A DNA stretch of 64,000 nucleotides from a bacterium 1xD8-48 (GTDB taxonomy: Bacteria; Bacillota; Clostridia; Lachnospirales; Lachnospiraceae), in assembly GCA_009917455.1 (NCBI GenBank), contig QZDS01000020.1, positions 1 through 64,000 of the forward strand. The letters are read 5' to 3'. Within the stretch, counting starts at the first letter, position 1. Each line of letters begins with the position of its first letter. The translations under genes were made by a program, and so were the position numbers. Of the stretch, positions 18,742-27,509 are shown piece by piece. Under the pieces are notes generated by a model. That model was not told where the DNA came from, did no database searches, and saw only the letters and a program-made list of their open reading frames with translations.

Positions 18742-19938
18742 ATGGCAGATTTTCGATATGTTGCAAAGAGTATGGACGGAAAAATTCACCGGGGCACTAT
18801 GGAGGCGGCGGGGGAGAGCGCCTTACAGCAGCTTTTGAAGGAACAGGGGATGTTTCTGATTACGGCCAGGGAAGGAGGGCGCGGTAAAAAGCGCAGGAAG
18901 CTTTCTTCCAGACAGCTTTCCGAATTTTCAAAATCCTTATCCACTCTCCTGGCCTCCGGCGTCAGTATTGTGCGGGGACTTGAAATCATCGCGGATGAGG
19001 AAGGAATTTCACCGGCCGCGAAGAGTCTTTATCTTGAGATTCTGGCTGACCTTCGAAAGGGAATCAGCCTCTCGGAGGCCATGGAGCTGCGCAGATGCTT
19101 TCCTGAGCTGATGCTCGGCATGATTCGTTCAGGAGAAGGGAGCGGCAATATAGACGTGGTGATGAATCGGCTTGCCCTGCATTATGAGAGGGAAAGCCGC
19201 CTGAAACAGCAGGTACAGTCCACCATGACATATCCGGTTGTACTCCTTGTGATGTGCATTCTGGTGGTGATAGTGATAGTGACCTTTATTCTTCCGCAGT
19301 TTGAGGAGCTTTTTTCCGAGATGGAAAGCCTTCCGGGAATAACGGAATTTCTGATGGCGGCTTCGGATTTTCTGGTGAATCAGTGGTATGTGGCGCTCCT
19401 TATTCTTTTTATGCTGGGAATTATCTTAAGAATTGTGTCAAAGATTGAAAAGGTGAGAAGAACCATTGATTACATCAAGGTACATATGCCTGTGATTGGC
19501 AAGTTAAACCGTGTAATTTATACAGCCCGCTTCGCAAGGACGCTGAGCAGCCTTTATTCCAGCGGAATGCCCATTGCCCCGGCTCTGCAGACCGCCGGGG
19601 GCACGGTGGGGAATCTTTATGTGGAACAGCAGTTTGAAAAGGTGACTGGCATGGTGCGCAGCGGTGTTCCCCTTTCGCAGGCGTTAAAAGAGGTGGACGG
19701 ATTTTTGCGCAAGCTTTCCAGTACCATTCTGGTAGGGGAGGAAAGCGGCCGGTTGGACGTTATGCTGGATTCCATTGCCATGACTATGGAACAGGAGGCG
19801 GAGGAGGCCACAAAGCGGCTGGTAACGTTGCTTGAGCCGGTGCTGATTTGCGTGATGGCGCTGCTGGTGGGATTTATTATTGTGGCCGTGATGCTTCCGA
19901 TTTATGAATCCTACGGCGCAATCGAGGGAGCGGCTTAA
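18742..19938 (+). CDS. pilC: Type IV pilus assembly inner-membrane platform protein PilC
   Basis: This 398-residue protein is the GspF/PilC platform through which the ATPases act on pilins. Two repeated T2SSF domains are visible: LSEFSKSLSTLLASGVSIVRGLEII with a first membrane helix about VVLLVMCILVVIVIVTFIL, and ARFARTLSSLYSSGMPIAPALQTA with a C-terminal helix. I chose the ATG at 18742 because a TTTGGAGG site lies nine bases upstream and the protein then begins MADFRYVAKSMDGK, the usual PilC start; a longer frame upstream would overlap pilD. Confidence 0.93.
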   Translation: MADFRYVAKSMDGKIHRGTMEAAGESALQQLLKEQGMFLITAREGGRGKKRRKLSSRQLSEFSKSLSTLLASGVSIVRGLEIIADEEGISPAAKSLYLEILADLRKGISLSEAMELRRCFPELMLGMIRSGEGSGNIDVVMNRLALHYERESRLKQQVQSTMTYPVVLLVMCILVVIVIVTFILPQFEELFSEMESLPGITEFLMAASDFLVNQWYVALLILFMLGIILRIVSKIEKVRRTIDYIKVHMPVIGKLNRVIYTARFARTLSSLYSSGMPIAPALQTAGGTVGNLYVEQQFEKVTGMVRSGVPLSQALKEVDGFLRKLSSTILVGEESGRLDVMLDSIAMTMEQEAEEATKRLVTLLEPVLICVMALLVGFIIVAVMLPIYESYGAIEGAA

Positions 19939-20022
19939 CAGGGATATGTGGAACTGATAACGGCATATGTTCGGATAAAGGCGTGCAGAAGGGCATATGC
20001 AAAACTGCAAATAGGAGAAGGA

Positions 20023-21495
20023 ATGAGTCAGACAGTTATTGTTTTTTCAGAGGATTGCATATTGGCGGCAGCCGGCCGGGAGGGAAGATACCCTGTCATC
20101 ACAAAGGCGGAGCGGGTAAGATGCCAGGGACAGGGAGACTTTTTTGAACGCTGGCAGCAGGCACTTATGAGTCTTTCCGCCCAGTGGAAATCAGAGCCGG
20201 CATTGCTGGTGCTTCCCGTCAATATGTGTTCCGCCAGGGTGTCCAGGCTTCCCTGCAGTAGGGGAAAGCAGCTGGCAGCTCTGGCGGCCAGGGAGGTTGC
20301 GGACAGCTTCAGAAACGAGATTGCCGATTATTCGGTGATTTATGCGGAGAAAAAGGGCAGCGTGGATATTTGTGCCGGAGGCGCGGACAGCGGGCAGCTG
20401 AAGCGCTTTGAGGACATTTGCCGGGAAGCGGGTATTACCATAGGGGGAATGACTGTTCCCATGGAGGGATATCTTCATGTGCTCTGTCAGCTTGAAAGCT
20501 TTGCAGAGAGTACGGCCATTTATCTTTTCTTTGACGAGGGAAGCATGACCAGCGTTCTTTGCCGGAGAGGCCATTACTTATATTCGGGACGCAGCAGGCT
20601 TTTCGGCGAGCCGGGGACGCTGGATTTCGGTACGGAAATCGTCAGAAGCATTTCCGGTATCCTCCAGTTCTATGCGGCGGAAAAAAGCGAGATTCCCATC
20701 ACGGACGTGTTTTATGCCGGGTGCCCTAAGGAGGATTTCGAGGTCAGTGTGGAGGGGATAGAGGCGCTGAACTTAAAAGTAAAGCCCATGGAAACGGACG
20801 GCAGGATTACCATGCCGGAGGGGCAGCAGGCTACGGACTGGCTTTCCTGTGTGGGAGCCATGATATCCTGCGGAAAAAATAAAAAGCGGATTAATCTTTA
20901 TGAGGAGATGAAAAGGCTCTCCGAAAAGGAGGGAAAGAGCAGCGGCTTCCTCAGGCATTTACTCCTTCCCCTTTCGGTGGGGGTTCTCTGCCTTGTTCCA
21001 ACTATTGCGGTCGCCCTGATGAATCTTAAAGTGAGCGGAGAAATAGCGAAAAAACAGGCATGGATAGAATCTGAAACGGTGCAGGAGAACTACGGGTACG
21101 CAGTCATATTACAAAAGAATCTTTCGGCGATTGACGGCGGTATTGCGGCGGTTCGTCTTTCGGACGAAAATCTGTCCGTCTACCCCGACTTTTCCGCGAA
21201 GGTAGTTGCAGGGATTGAGGATGCCGGAGGAGCGGGAATTGACTGTACGATTACCGGCTACGACGCCGCCACGGGAGTTTTGACCTTCAAAGCCGGCAGC
21301 CGGGAGGTCATAGATGTTCCTTCCTATATATTAAAGCTGCAGGAGAGCGGGCTTTTTCACACGGTGGATTATCTGGGATATGCCTATGAGGAGGAGCGAT
21401 ATACCTTAGAGCTGTCCTGCACCATGGAGGGAAAGACCTCCGGGAGAGCTTTGAACAGACAGGGGGAAACCGGTGAGGAAGGAGATGCCAAGTGA
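20023..21495 (+). CDS. PilM-PilN fusion (GspL-like) pilus alignment protein
   Basis: At 490 residues this is larger than PilM. Residues 1 to about 285 resemble the actin-like PilM fold. At about residue 289 comes KKRINLYEEMKR, resembling the INLLP-type N-terminal motif of PilN that normally docks into PilM, then one membrane helix (LLLPLSVGVLCLVPTIAVAL, about 311-336) and an extracytoplasmic PilN-like domain. The two partners thus appear covalently joined, giving the topology of GspL from type II secretion. The ATG at 20023 follows ATAGGAGAAGG; an earlier in-frame ATG lacks such a site. It is translationally coupled to the next gene by overlap. Confidence 0.75.
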   Translation: MSQTVIVFSEDCILAAAGREGRYPVITKAERVRCQGQGDFFERWQQALMSLSAQWKSEPALLVLPVNMCSARVSRLPCSRGKQLAALAAREVADSFRNEIADYSVIYAEKKGSVDICAGGADSGQLKRFEDICREAGITIGGMTVPMEGYLHVLCQLESFAESTAIYLFFDEGSMTSVLCRRGHYLYSGRSRLFGEPGTLDFGTEIVRSISGILQFYAAEKSEIPITDVFYAGCPKEDFEVSVEGIEALNLKVKPMETDGRITMPEGQQATDWLSCVGAMISCGKNKKRINLYEEMKRLSEKEGKSSGFLRHLLLPLSVGVLCLVPTIAVALMNLKVSGEIAKKQAWIESETVQENYGYAVILQKNLSAIDGGIAAVRLSDENLSVYPDFSAKVVAGIEDAGGAGIDCTITGYDAATGVLTFKAGSREVIDVPSYILKLQESGLFHTVDYLGYAYEEERYTLELSCTMEGKTSGRALNRQGETGEEGDAK

Positions 21496-22160
21496 AGCTG
21501 GAATTGACTGAAAATGATGTTTTAATGTTAAAAATAGCGGGCAGCGCCCTGATTGCTTTTCTTATTGTCAGGTTCCTTTTGGCGCCCGGAATCGAAAGGT
21601 TTCAGGAAAATACACTGGAGCGGGATTTGCTGGAAGAGAGGGTGAGCGAGATGGAGCTTTCCATTGAAAGCATCCCTGTGCTGGAGGAGGCCGCTGAAAT
21701 CCGCATGAAGGAGCTTACGGAAATTTCCGCGTCTTATTATGAGAAGATGGAAAACCGCCAGGTAGACGAGCTGCTTACGGGACTTGCGTTAAAGCACGGT
21801 CTGTTCCCCATCTCGCTGTCCATAGACGGTGCAAAGCCCGCGCTGCCGGAGCCTTATCTGTACGGTGTGACGGCAAATGCAGAAGGGGAGGTGTCGGATA
21901 ATTATATCTGTACGGCCACGGGGCGGATGGTTCTGCAGGGGGAGGAAAGCAGGATTTTTGCTTTCCTCGACGATGTGGAGGAAAATTATCCGGCCATTAT
22001 GCTTTGTTCCCTCCACAGGCAGGAGCAGATGTATTTTGATGCGGAGTGGAACACAGTGGAGCAGCCGAACGTGAGCTGCGAGCTGGCCGTTTATATGTAT
22101 GATGTCAGTACTTTGGAGCGTTCCTTGCAGGAGGAAAGCACAGGGAGGGAAGGAAGTTGA
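21492..22160 (+). CDS. pilO: PilO-like pilus alignment protein
   Basis: This 222-residue protein starts at GTG overlapping the previous stop. It has a short cytoplasmic segment, one membrane helix (IAGSALIAFLIVRFLLAPGI, about 14-33), a coiled coil (ENTLERDLLEERVSEMELSI) and a ferredoxin-like C-terminal domain. This is the architecture of PilO/GspM, which pairs with PilN outside the membrane. Sequence similarity is low, as is usual for this family, so the call depends on topology and on its position between pilMN and pilB. It overlaps the TTG start of pilB by four bases. Confidence 0.7.
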   Translation: MKLELTENDVLMLKIAGSALIAFLIVRFLLAPGIERFQENTLERDLLEERVSEMELSIESIPVLEEAAEIRMKELTEISASYYEKMENRQVDELLTGLALKHGLFPISLSIDGAKPALPEPYLYGVTANAEGEVSDNYICTATGRMVLQGEESRIFAFLDDVEENYPAIMLCSLHRQEQMYFDAEWNTVEQPNVSCELAVYMYDVSTLERSLQEESTGREGS

Positions 22161-23833
22161 GAACAAATCTGAGGATTGGGGAAATACTGGAGGAGCGGGG
22201 CTATGTAGATGCACGGCAGATGGCGGAAGCGCTGGCTTATCAGAAGGAACACAGGGATAAGCGCGTGGGGCAGATTTTAATTGAGCTGCAGTTTGTTTCA
22301 GAGCAGCAGGTGCTGGAGGCACTTGCCAGCAGACTGGAGCTTGAAATCGTGGACGTGGCCTCCCAGACTGTGGATTTGGAGGCGGTCGCCATGATAGACA
22401 AGGAACTTGCGGAAAAAAATCTGTTTCTTCCCTTAAGCGTCAAAAACCGCACTATGGTGCTGGTGACCAACGACCCGCTGAATTATTTTGCCCTGGAGGA
22501 GGCGCGCCAGCAGACAGGGTGCTTTTTGCAGATTATGCTCAGCGAGGAAAAGCCCCTTCGTCAGGCGATTTCCTATTATTTTGCCGAGGTCGGGGCGAGG
22601 AAAGCAGCCACTCAGGCGAATGCCGGATTTATGGCGGAGGAAATAGACGACCTTGACCTGACAGAACTTGAAAATGTGGACGAGGAGGCTCCCATTATCC
22701 ATCTGCTTAACAGTCTGGTGGAAAGAGCCATCAAGAGCAATGCCAGCGATATCCATATTGAGCCCTTTGACAGGGATACCAAGGTTCGGATGAGAATTGA
22801 CGGCGTGATTATGGAGTATGTAACTCTCCAGAGAAACGTGCATCAGCCTTTGATTGCCCGCATCAAAATCATGTCCAATCTGGATATTGCCGAAAAACGA
22901 ATCCCCCAGGACGGTCATTTCCGGGTGCGGACAGAAAACGGTCACGTGAATATCCGTGTTTCCCTGATGCCCACGGTGTTCGGGGAAAAGGCTGTTCTGC
23001 GTCTTTTAAACGCCGCCGCCCAGCTTGACTATGCGGAGCAGTTCGGCATGGACGATGAGAGCTATGGGCAGTTTCTTCCATTATTAAACAGTTCCAACGG
23101 AATCATTTATATTACGGGTCCTACCGGAAGCGGGAAGTCAACTACTTTATATATGATACTGGAATATCTTTCCAGACGCATGGTCAATATTTCTACCATT
23201 GAGGACCCTGTGGAAAAAAATGTTCCGGGCATTAACCAGACCCAGGTAAACCCTGTAGCGGGGCTGACCTTTGAGGCGGGGCTGCGGGCGCTGCTGCGTC
23301 AGGATCCGGATATTATCATGGTGGGAGAGACCCGTGACGGGGAGACCGCAGAGATTTCCGTGCGCGCCGCCATCACCGGGCACGTGGTTTTAAGTACGCT
23401 CCATACCAACGACGCGGCTTCCAGCATTGTCCGCCTGGAGGATATGGGGGTGGAAAATTATCTGATTGCCAACTCTCTGGTAGGCATGGTCGCCCAGCGT
23501 CTGATGCGCAAGGTCTGCGGCAACTGCAGCCAGGAGATGGATACCACGCCGCAGGAGCAAAAGCTGCTTGGCAGCGAGATAAAGAAAATCCGCAGAGGAA
23601 GGGGCTGTGCCCAGTGCAACAATACCGGTTACAGGGGGCGTATTGCCGTTCATGAGATTATTGCTGTGGACACAAGGCTCCGCCATATGATAAGCGGCCA
23701 TGCTTCCACGGAGGAGATTATCCGCTATGCGAAGGAAAATCAGGGGATGCATACCCTCAGGGAAAACGGCTTAAAGCTTGTGAAAAAAGGAATAAGCACG
23801 CCGGAAGAACTCTTAAAGATAGCGTATGAGTAA
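22157..23833 (+). CDS. pilB: Type IV pilus extension ATPase PilB
   Basis: This 558-residue ATPase powers pilus assembly. It starts at TTG after GGAAGG and overlaps the preceding gene. An N-terminal GspE/MshEN domain (about 1-150) is followed by the catalytic core: Walker A GPTGSGKST near residue 320, Asp box STIEDPVEKNVPGINQTQVN, Walker B DPDIIMVGETRD, and His box ITGHVVLSTLHTND. A tetracysteine metal site (CGNC and CAQC) near residues 455-490 is typical of PilB and absent from the PilT at 2459. It is the last gene of the pilus operon; a strong terminator follows. Confidence 0.95.
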   Translation: MRTNLRIGEILEERGYVDARQMAEALAYQKEHRDKRVGQILIELQFVSEQQVLEALASRLELEIVDVASQTVDLEAVAMIDKELAEKNLFLPLSVKNRTMVLVTNDPLNYFALEEARQQTGCFLQIMLSEEKPLRQAISYYFAEVGARKAATQANAGFMAEEIDDLDLTELENVDEEAPIIHLLNSLVERAIKSNASDIHIEPFDRDTKVRMRIDGVIMEYVTLQRNVHQPLIARIKIMSNLDIAEKRIPQDGHFRVRTENGHVNIRVSLMPTVFGEKAVLRLLNAAAQLDYAEQFGMDDESYGQFLPLLNSSNGIIYITGPTGSGKSTTLYMILEYLSRRMVNISTIEDPVEKNVPGINQTQVNPVAGLTFEAGLRALLRQDPDIIMVGETRDGETAEISVRAAITGHVVLSTLHTNDAASSIVRLEDMGVENYLIANSLVGMVAQRLMRKVCGNCSQEMDTTPQEQKLLGSEIKKIRRGRGCAQCNNTGYRGRIAVHEIIAVDTRLRHMISGHASTEEIIRYAKENQGMHTLRENGLKLVKKGISTPEELLKIAYE

Positions 23834-23844
23834 AAACGTAAAAC

Positions 23845-23896
23845 AGCCCGGGACAATGGTTCAATCTTTCAATTAATCGTTGCCCCCGGGCTTTTG
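23845..23896 (+). terminator. Terminator of the pilus operon
   Basis: Arms AGCCCGGG (from 23845) and CCCGGGCT (to 23892), extended by ACAA/TTG, are followed by TTTTG. It closes the operon about 10 bases after pilB. Confidence 0.8.
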
Positions 23897-23921
23897 ATAT
23901 GGTATGATTACACCGTATTGT
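23894..23921 (+). promoter_or_regulatory. Candidate promoter of the S component-coaX-coaBC unit
   Basis: TTGATA (23894-23899), a 16-bp spacer and TATTGT (23916-23921) lie directly after the pilus terminator, 38 bases before the start codon at 23959. Confidence 0.4.
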
Positions 23922-23958
23922 ATCTCGGAAAGAGAATAATAACAGGAGGAACCGTACC

Positions 23959-24780
23959 ATGAAAAATGAAAGAACATATGAGCTTGTGCTCACGGCACTG
24001 TTTACGGCTATTATTGTGATAATGGCATTCACCCCCCTGGGTTATATTCCGCTGGTGGTAATCAACGCAACGGTAATCCATATTCCCGTTATTCTTGGAG
24101 CCTTGTTTTTAGGACCGAAAAAGGGGGCGTTTCTGGGATTTGTTTTTGGACTGACAAGCCTGATTAACAACACCTTTAAGGCGGCAACGGCGTCGGCCTT
24201 TGTTTTTTCACCGGTTCTGGCGGCAAATGTTATCGGTGTATCCGGCGTTTTCAAGAGTCTTTATATCTGTTTCGTGCCGAGAATTTTAGTCGGAGTCATT
24301 CCATGGTTTGTGTACATCCTGATTCGCAGGCTGCTGAAAAGCGAACAGAAAGTATGGCGCATCCTGATTAACGCGGCGATATCGGTTATCTTTTTATTTT
24401 CAGTCAAAGCGTTTGTGGATAATCTGGCAAAAGGGAATGGAAGCGGTATGGCCGGAACTGTGGCAGGTGTTATTACGGGTGTTATTTTATTTGTTTTCCT
24501 GACGGTGACTGCATGGAAAAAGACGTCCGCAAGCATTGCCCTTGCTTATGCGGGAGTGACGGGGGCATTTACCAATACCCTGTTTGTTATGAGCGGTATT
24601 TATATCTTATATAAGGATGCCTATGCGCAGGCGTTGGGAATTGCCGGAGATACGGTAATTGACGTTATCATGGGGATTGTAGGCTTTAACGGAATTGTGG
24701 AGGCCGCGGTGGCAGCAATTCTGATTGCGGGCGTGGGACTGGCTCTTATGCAGGTAAAGCCCGTGAAGGAACTGAAGTGA
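23959..24780 (+). CDS. ECF transporter S component, probably for pantothenate
   Basis: This 273-residue membrane protein binds a vitamin and works with a shared ECF energizing module, which is not in this window. The N-terminus (ELVLTALFTAIIVIMAFTPLGYI, then HIPVILGALFLGPKKGAFLGFVFGLTSLI) is the standard S-component pattern, with about six helices in total. The start follows an ACAGGAGG site. It sits just upstream of coaX and coaBC, the first and middle steps of coenzyme A synthesis from pantothenate, so pantothenate is the best guess for its substrate. The substrate call is contextual only. Confidence 0.75.
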   Translation: MKNERTYELVLTALFTAIIVIMAFTPLGYIPLVVINATVIHIPVILGALFLGPKKGAFLGFVFGLTSLINNTFKAATASAFVFSPVLAANVIGVSGVFKSLYICFVPRILVGVIPWFVYILIRRLLKSEQKVWRILINAAISVIFLFSVKAFVDNLAKGNGSGMAGTVAGVITGVILFVFLTVTAWKKTSASIALAYAGVTGAFTNTLFVMSGIYILYKDAYAQALGIAGDTVIDVIMGIVGFNGIVEAAVAAILIAGVGLALMQVKPVKELK

Positions 24781-24845
24781 AAAAAGAAAGAAGAAAAATA
24801 TAGAAAGAAAAAGTAGTGAGATAAAGAAGGAAACGGGGAGAAACA

Positions 24846-25628
24846 ATGATTCTTGCACTGGATATTGGAAATACGAATATAGTAATCGGCTGCATGGAAA
24901 AGGACAGGGCGTACTTTGTGGAGAGGGTGTCCACCAACAGCTCAAAAACGGAGCTTGAGTATGTGGTGGACTTTAAAACGCTGCTGGATTTGTATCAGAT
25001 TAAGATGGAGAACATCACAGGATGTATTGTCGCTTCGGTAGTTCCCCCGCTGAATAATATTGTGACGGCGGCGCTCAAAAAGCTTTTGCATGTGTCGCCT
25101 CTTTTGGTGGGACCGGGAATTAAAACAGGATTAAACATTTTAATGGATAATCCCGGGCAGCTTGGCTCTGATTTGGTGGTAAACGCGGTAGCAGGGCTTC
25201 ATTATTACGGCGCGCCTATTATCATGATTGATATGGGAACGGCGACTACCATCAGCGTGGTTGACAACAGGAAAAATTATATCGGCGGCATGATTCTTCC
25301 GGGCGTTCGGGTATCGCTGGATTCTCTGGTAAACCGTACCTCCCAGCTTCCGAGAATCAGCCTGGAAGCGCCGAAAAAAATCATCGGGAAAAATACCATA
25401 GACTGTATGAAAAGCGGTATTATCATGGGACAGGCATCCTGTATTGACGGCATGATTGAGCGTATATGGGACGAGCTTGGATATCAGGCGCAGGTGGTTG
25501 CCACCGGCGGGCTGGCCGGGTGCATCGTACCTTACTGCAAGAAGAAAATCGTTTATGATAACGAGCTGACTCTGAAGGGACTTGAAATTATTTACCGGAA
25601 AAATACAGAACAGGAGCAGGGATGTTAG
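24846..25628 (+). CDS. coaX: Type III pantothenate kinase CoaX
   Basis: This 260-residue cytosolic ASKHA-fold kinase phosphorylates pantothenate, the first step of coenzyme A synthesis. The phosphate motif is LALDIGNTNIVIG at the N-terminus, followed by the pantothenate region GQLGSDLVVNAVAG, the second motif IDMGTATTISVVD and GGMILPGV. Type III enzymes are typically insensitive to feedback by CoA. A GGGGAG-type site precedes the ATG. The stop codon overlaps the coaBC start by seven bases, so the two are translationally coupled. Confidence 0.95.
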   Translation: MILALDIGNTNIVIGCMEKDRAYFVERVSTNSSKTELEYVVDFKTLLDLYQIKMENITGCIVASVVPPLNNIVTAALKKLLHVSPLLVGPGIKTGLNILMDNPGQLGSDLVVNAVAGLHYYGAPIIMIDMGTATTISVVDNRKNYIGGMILPGVRVSLDSLVNRTSQLPRISLEAPKKIIGKNTIDCMKSGIIMGQASCIDGMIERIWDELGYQAQVVATGGLAGCIVPYCKKKIVYDNELTLKGLEIIYRKNTEQEQGC

Positions 25629-26818
25629 AGGGAAAACATATTGTACTGGGAGTGACAGGAAGCATTGCGGCGTATAAGATTGCCTCTCTTGCCAGCATGT
25701 TAAAAAAGAAGAAAGCGGACGTCACCGTGATTATGACGAAAAACGCCACGAATTTTATCAATCCCATTACCTTTGAGGAGCTGACGGGAAATAAATGCCT
25801 GGTGGATACCTTTGACCGGAATTTTCAGCACAGTGTGGAGCATGTCTCGCTGGCAAGGCAGACAGACGTGTTTCTGGTGGCGCCGGCCTCCGCAAATGTA
25901 ATTGCCAAAGCCGCCCACGGAATTGCGGATGATATGCTGACCACCACGTTGCTTGCCTGCGAGTGCCCGAAAATTTTCGCGCCGGCTATGAATACAAGAA
26001 TGTACCGGAATCCGATTACGCAGGATAATATGAAATTGCTTTCGCATTATCATATGGAAGTGATTCCTCCTGCTACGGGCTATCTTGCCTGCGGCGATAC
26101 CGGGGAGGGGAAAATGCCGGAGCCGGAGCTTTTGCTGGAATACATTATTAAAGCGCTTACGCCGAAGGATATGCAGGGGCTTAAGGTTCTTGTGACGGCA
26201 GGCCCTACCATGGAGAAGATTGACCCGGTGCGCTTTATCAGTAATCATTCCACCGGGAAAATGGGCTATGCCATTGCGCGGGCGGCAATGCTGCGCGGGG
26301 CGGACGTAACGCTGGTAACCGGAAAGACCGGACTTATGCCTCCGGTCAACATAAATACCGTGAATATTCTGTCGGCGGCAGATATGGCTAAGGCTGTCAA
26401 ATCACGGGCGGACGGGCAGAATATCATCATCAAAGCGGCGGCTGTGGCGGATTACCGGCCAAAGCATACCGCCGATGAGAAAATAAAGAAAAAAGATGAC
26501 GATATGAGCATCGAGCTTGAGCGCACGGAGGATATTCTGGGCTTTTTGGGCGCCCATAAAAAAGAAGGGCAGTTTTTATGCGGATTTTCCATGGAAACGG
26601 AAAACATGGAGGAGAACTCCCGTCGGAAGCTTCAAAAAAAGAATCTGGATTTAATTGTGGCTAACAACTTGAAGGAGGCCGGCGCCGGGTTTGGAACGGA
26701 TACCAATGTGGTGACGCTGATTTCAAAGGAAGCTTCGATACAGCTTCCGATTATGAGCAAGGAGGAAGTGGCGGAGCGGCTTCTGAGCCATATTCTGGAC
26801 ACCATGAATATTTTATGA
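25622..26818 (+). CDS. coaBC: Bifunctional phosphopantothenoylcysteine synthetase/decarboxylase
   Basis: This 398-residue enzyme joins cysteine to 4'-phosphopantothenate and decarboxylates the product. The N-terminal flavoprotein CoaC domain shows GVTGSIAAYK, the active-site histidine region HVSLA and the PAMNTRMY motif, with the substrate-clamp cysteine in GYLACGDTGEGKM. The CoaB half starts near residue 190 with VLVTAGPTMEKIDPVRFISNHSTGKMG, which holds the nucleotide site. It is coupled to coaX. Length is normal for the fused bacterial enzyme. Confidence 0.95.
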   Translation: MLEGKHIVLGVTGSIAAYKIASLASMLKKKKADVTVIMTKNATNFINPITFEELTGNKCLVDTFDRNFQHSVEHVSLARQTDVFLVAPASANVIAKAAHGIADDMLTTTLLACECPKIFAPAMNTRMYRNPITQDNMKLLSHYHMEVIPPATGYLACGDTGEGKMPEPELLLEYIIKALTPKDMQGLKVLVTAGPTMEKIDPVRFISNHSTGKMGYAIARAAMLRGADVTLVTGKTGLMPPVNINTVNILSAADMAKAVKSRADGQNIIIKAAAVADYRPKHTADEKIKKKDDDMSIELERTEDILGFLGAHKKEGQFLCGFSMETENMEENSRRKLQKKNLDLIVANNLKEAGAGFGTDTNVVTLISKEASIQLPIMSKEEVAERLLSHILDTMNIL

Positions 26819-26904
26819 TAAAATACAGACAGTTTTATTATAATAAGCTGGCCGGCAAAGCGTGGCGGCGTTTGTTATAAAAGGCGGTGCAAAGGGCGGC
26901 GGGT

Positions 26905-27489
26905 ATGAGCGAAAAATCAGAACAAAAGAAAAAATTAATTCTGGAAACCGCAAGAAAAGTTTTTATGGAAAAGGGATACAAACTGGTTACCATGAAGGAT
27001 ATTGTTGAGGCCTGCGAAATCAGCCGCGGAGGCCTCTATTTGTATTTTCAGAGTACCAGAGAGCTCTTCGAGGAGGTTTTGCGGTCCGAGCAGGAGGACG
27101 TGGACGATTTGTTTGCCGGGAATATCCCAAAGGAGGCTGCGCCTTCCGACATTCTGGCGCTTCTGCTTAAGGAGCAGAAAAAAGAAATCCTGAGCAGGAA
27201 CGCTTCCTTAAATAAAGCGATTTATGAGTATTTTTTTGAAAATCAGGAACCGTATAAGGACAATATGCTTAAAAAGCAGTTTGACGCGGCGGTTTATGTA
27301 ATCGAGAAGCTGATTTTGGACGGTGTGGAAAACGGAGAGTTTTATTGCGAAGACCCGAGAGGCACCGCAAGGCATATCATGTATGTCCTGGAGGGCCTTA
27401 AAATCGCCTCGCAGACACGGGGGATTTCCGAGGCGGCGATAGACAGAGAAATCCTGTATGTAATGCAGGGACTTATAGTGGATGAATAA
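26905..27489 (+). CDS. TetR-family transcriptional regulator
   Basis: This protein of 194 residues has an N-terminal helix-turn-helix (ILETARKVFMEKGY, TMKDIVEACEISRGGLYLYFQSTRELFEEVL) and an all-helical ligand domain without a recognisable specificity. The ATG at 26905 follows AAGGGCGGCGGG; a GTG 18 bases upstream is a possible alternative. Its stop codon lies within the ribosome-binding region of purL, six bases before the first possible purL start, so the two genes are probably one transcript. A TATAAT-like box sits about 26835-26845. Its ligand and targets are unknown. Confidence 0.85.
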   Translation: MSEKSEQKKKLILETARKVFMEKGYKLVTMKDIVEACEISRGGLYLYFQSTRELFEEVLRSEQEDVDDLFAGNIPKEAAPSDILALLLKEQKKEILSRNASLNKAIYEYFFENQEPYKDNMLKKQFDAAVYVIEKLILDGVENGEFYCEDPRGTARHIMYVLEGLKIASQTRGISEAAIDREILYVMQGLIVDE

Positions 27490-27509
27490 GGAGGATGATT
27501 AAATTCACC

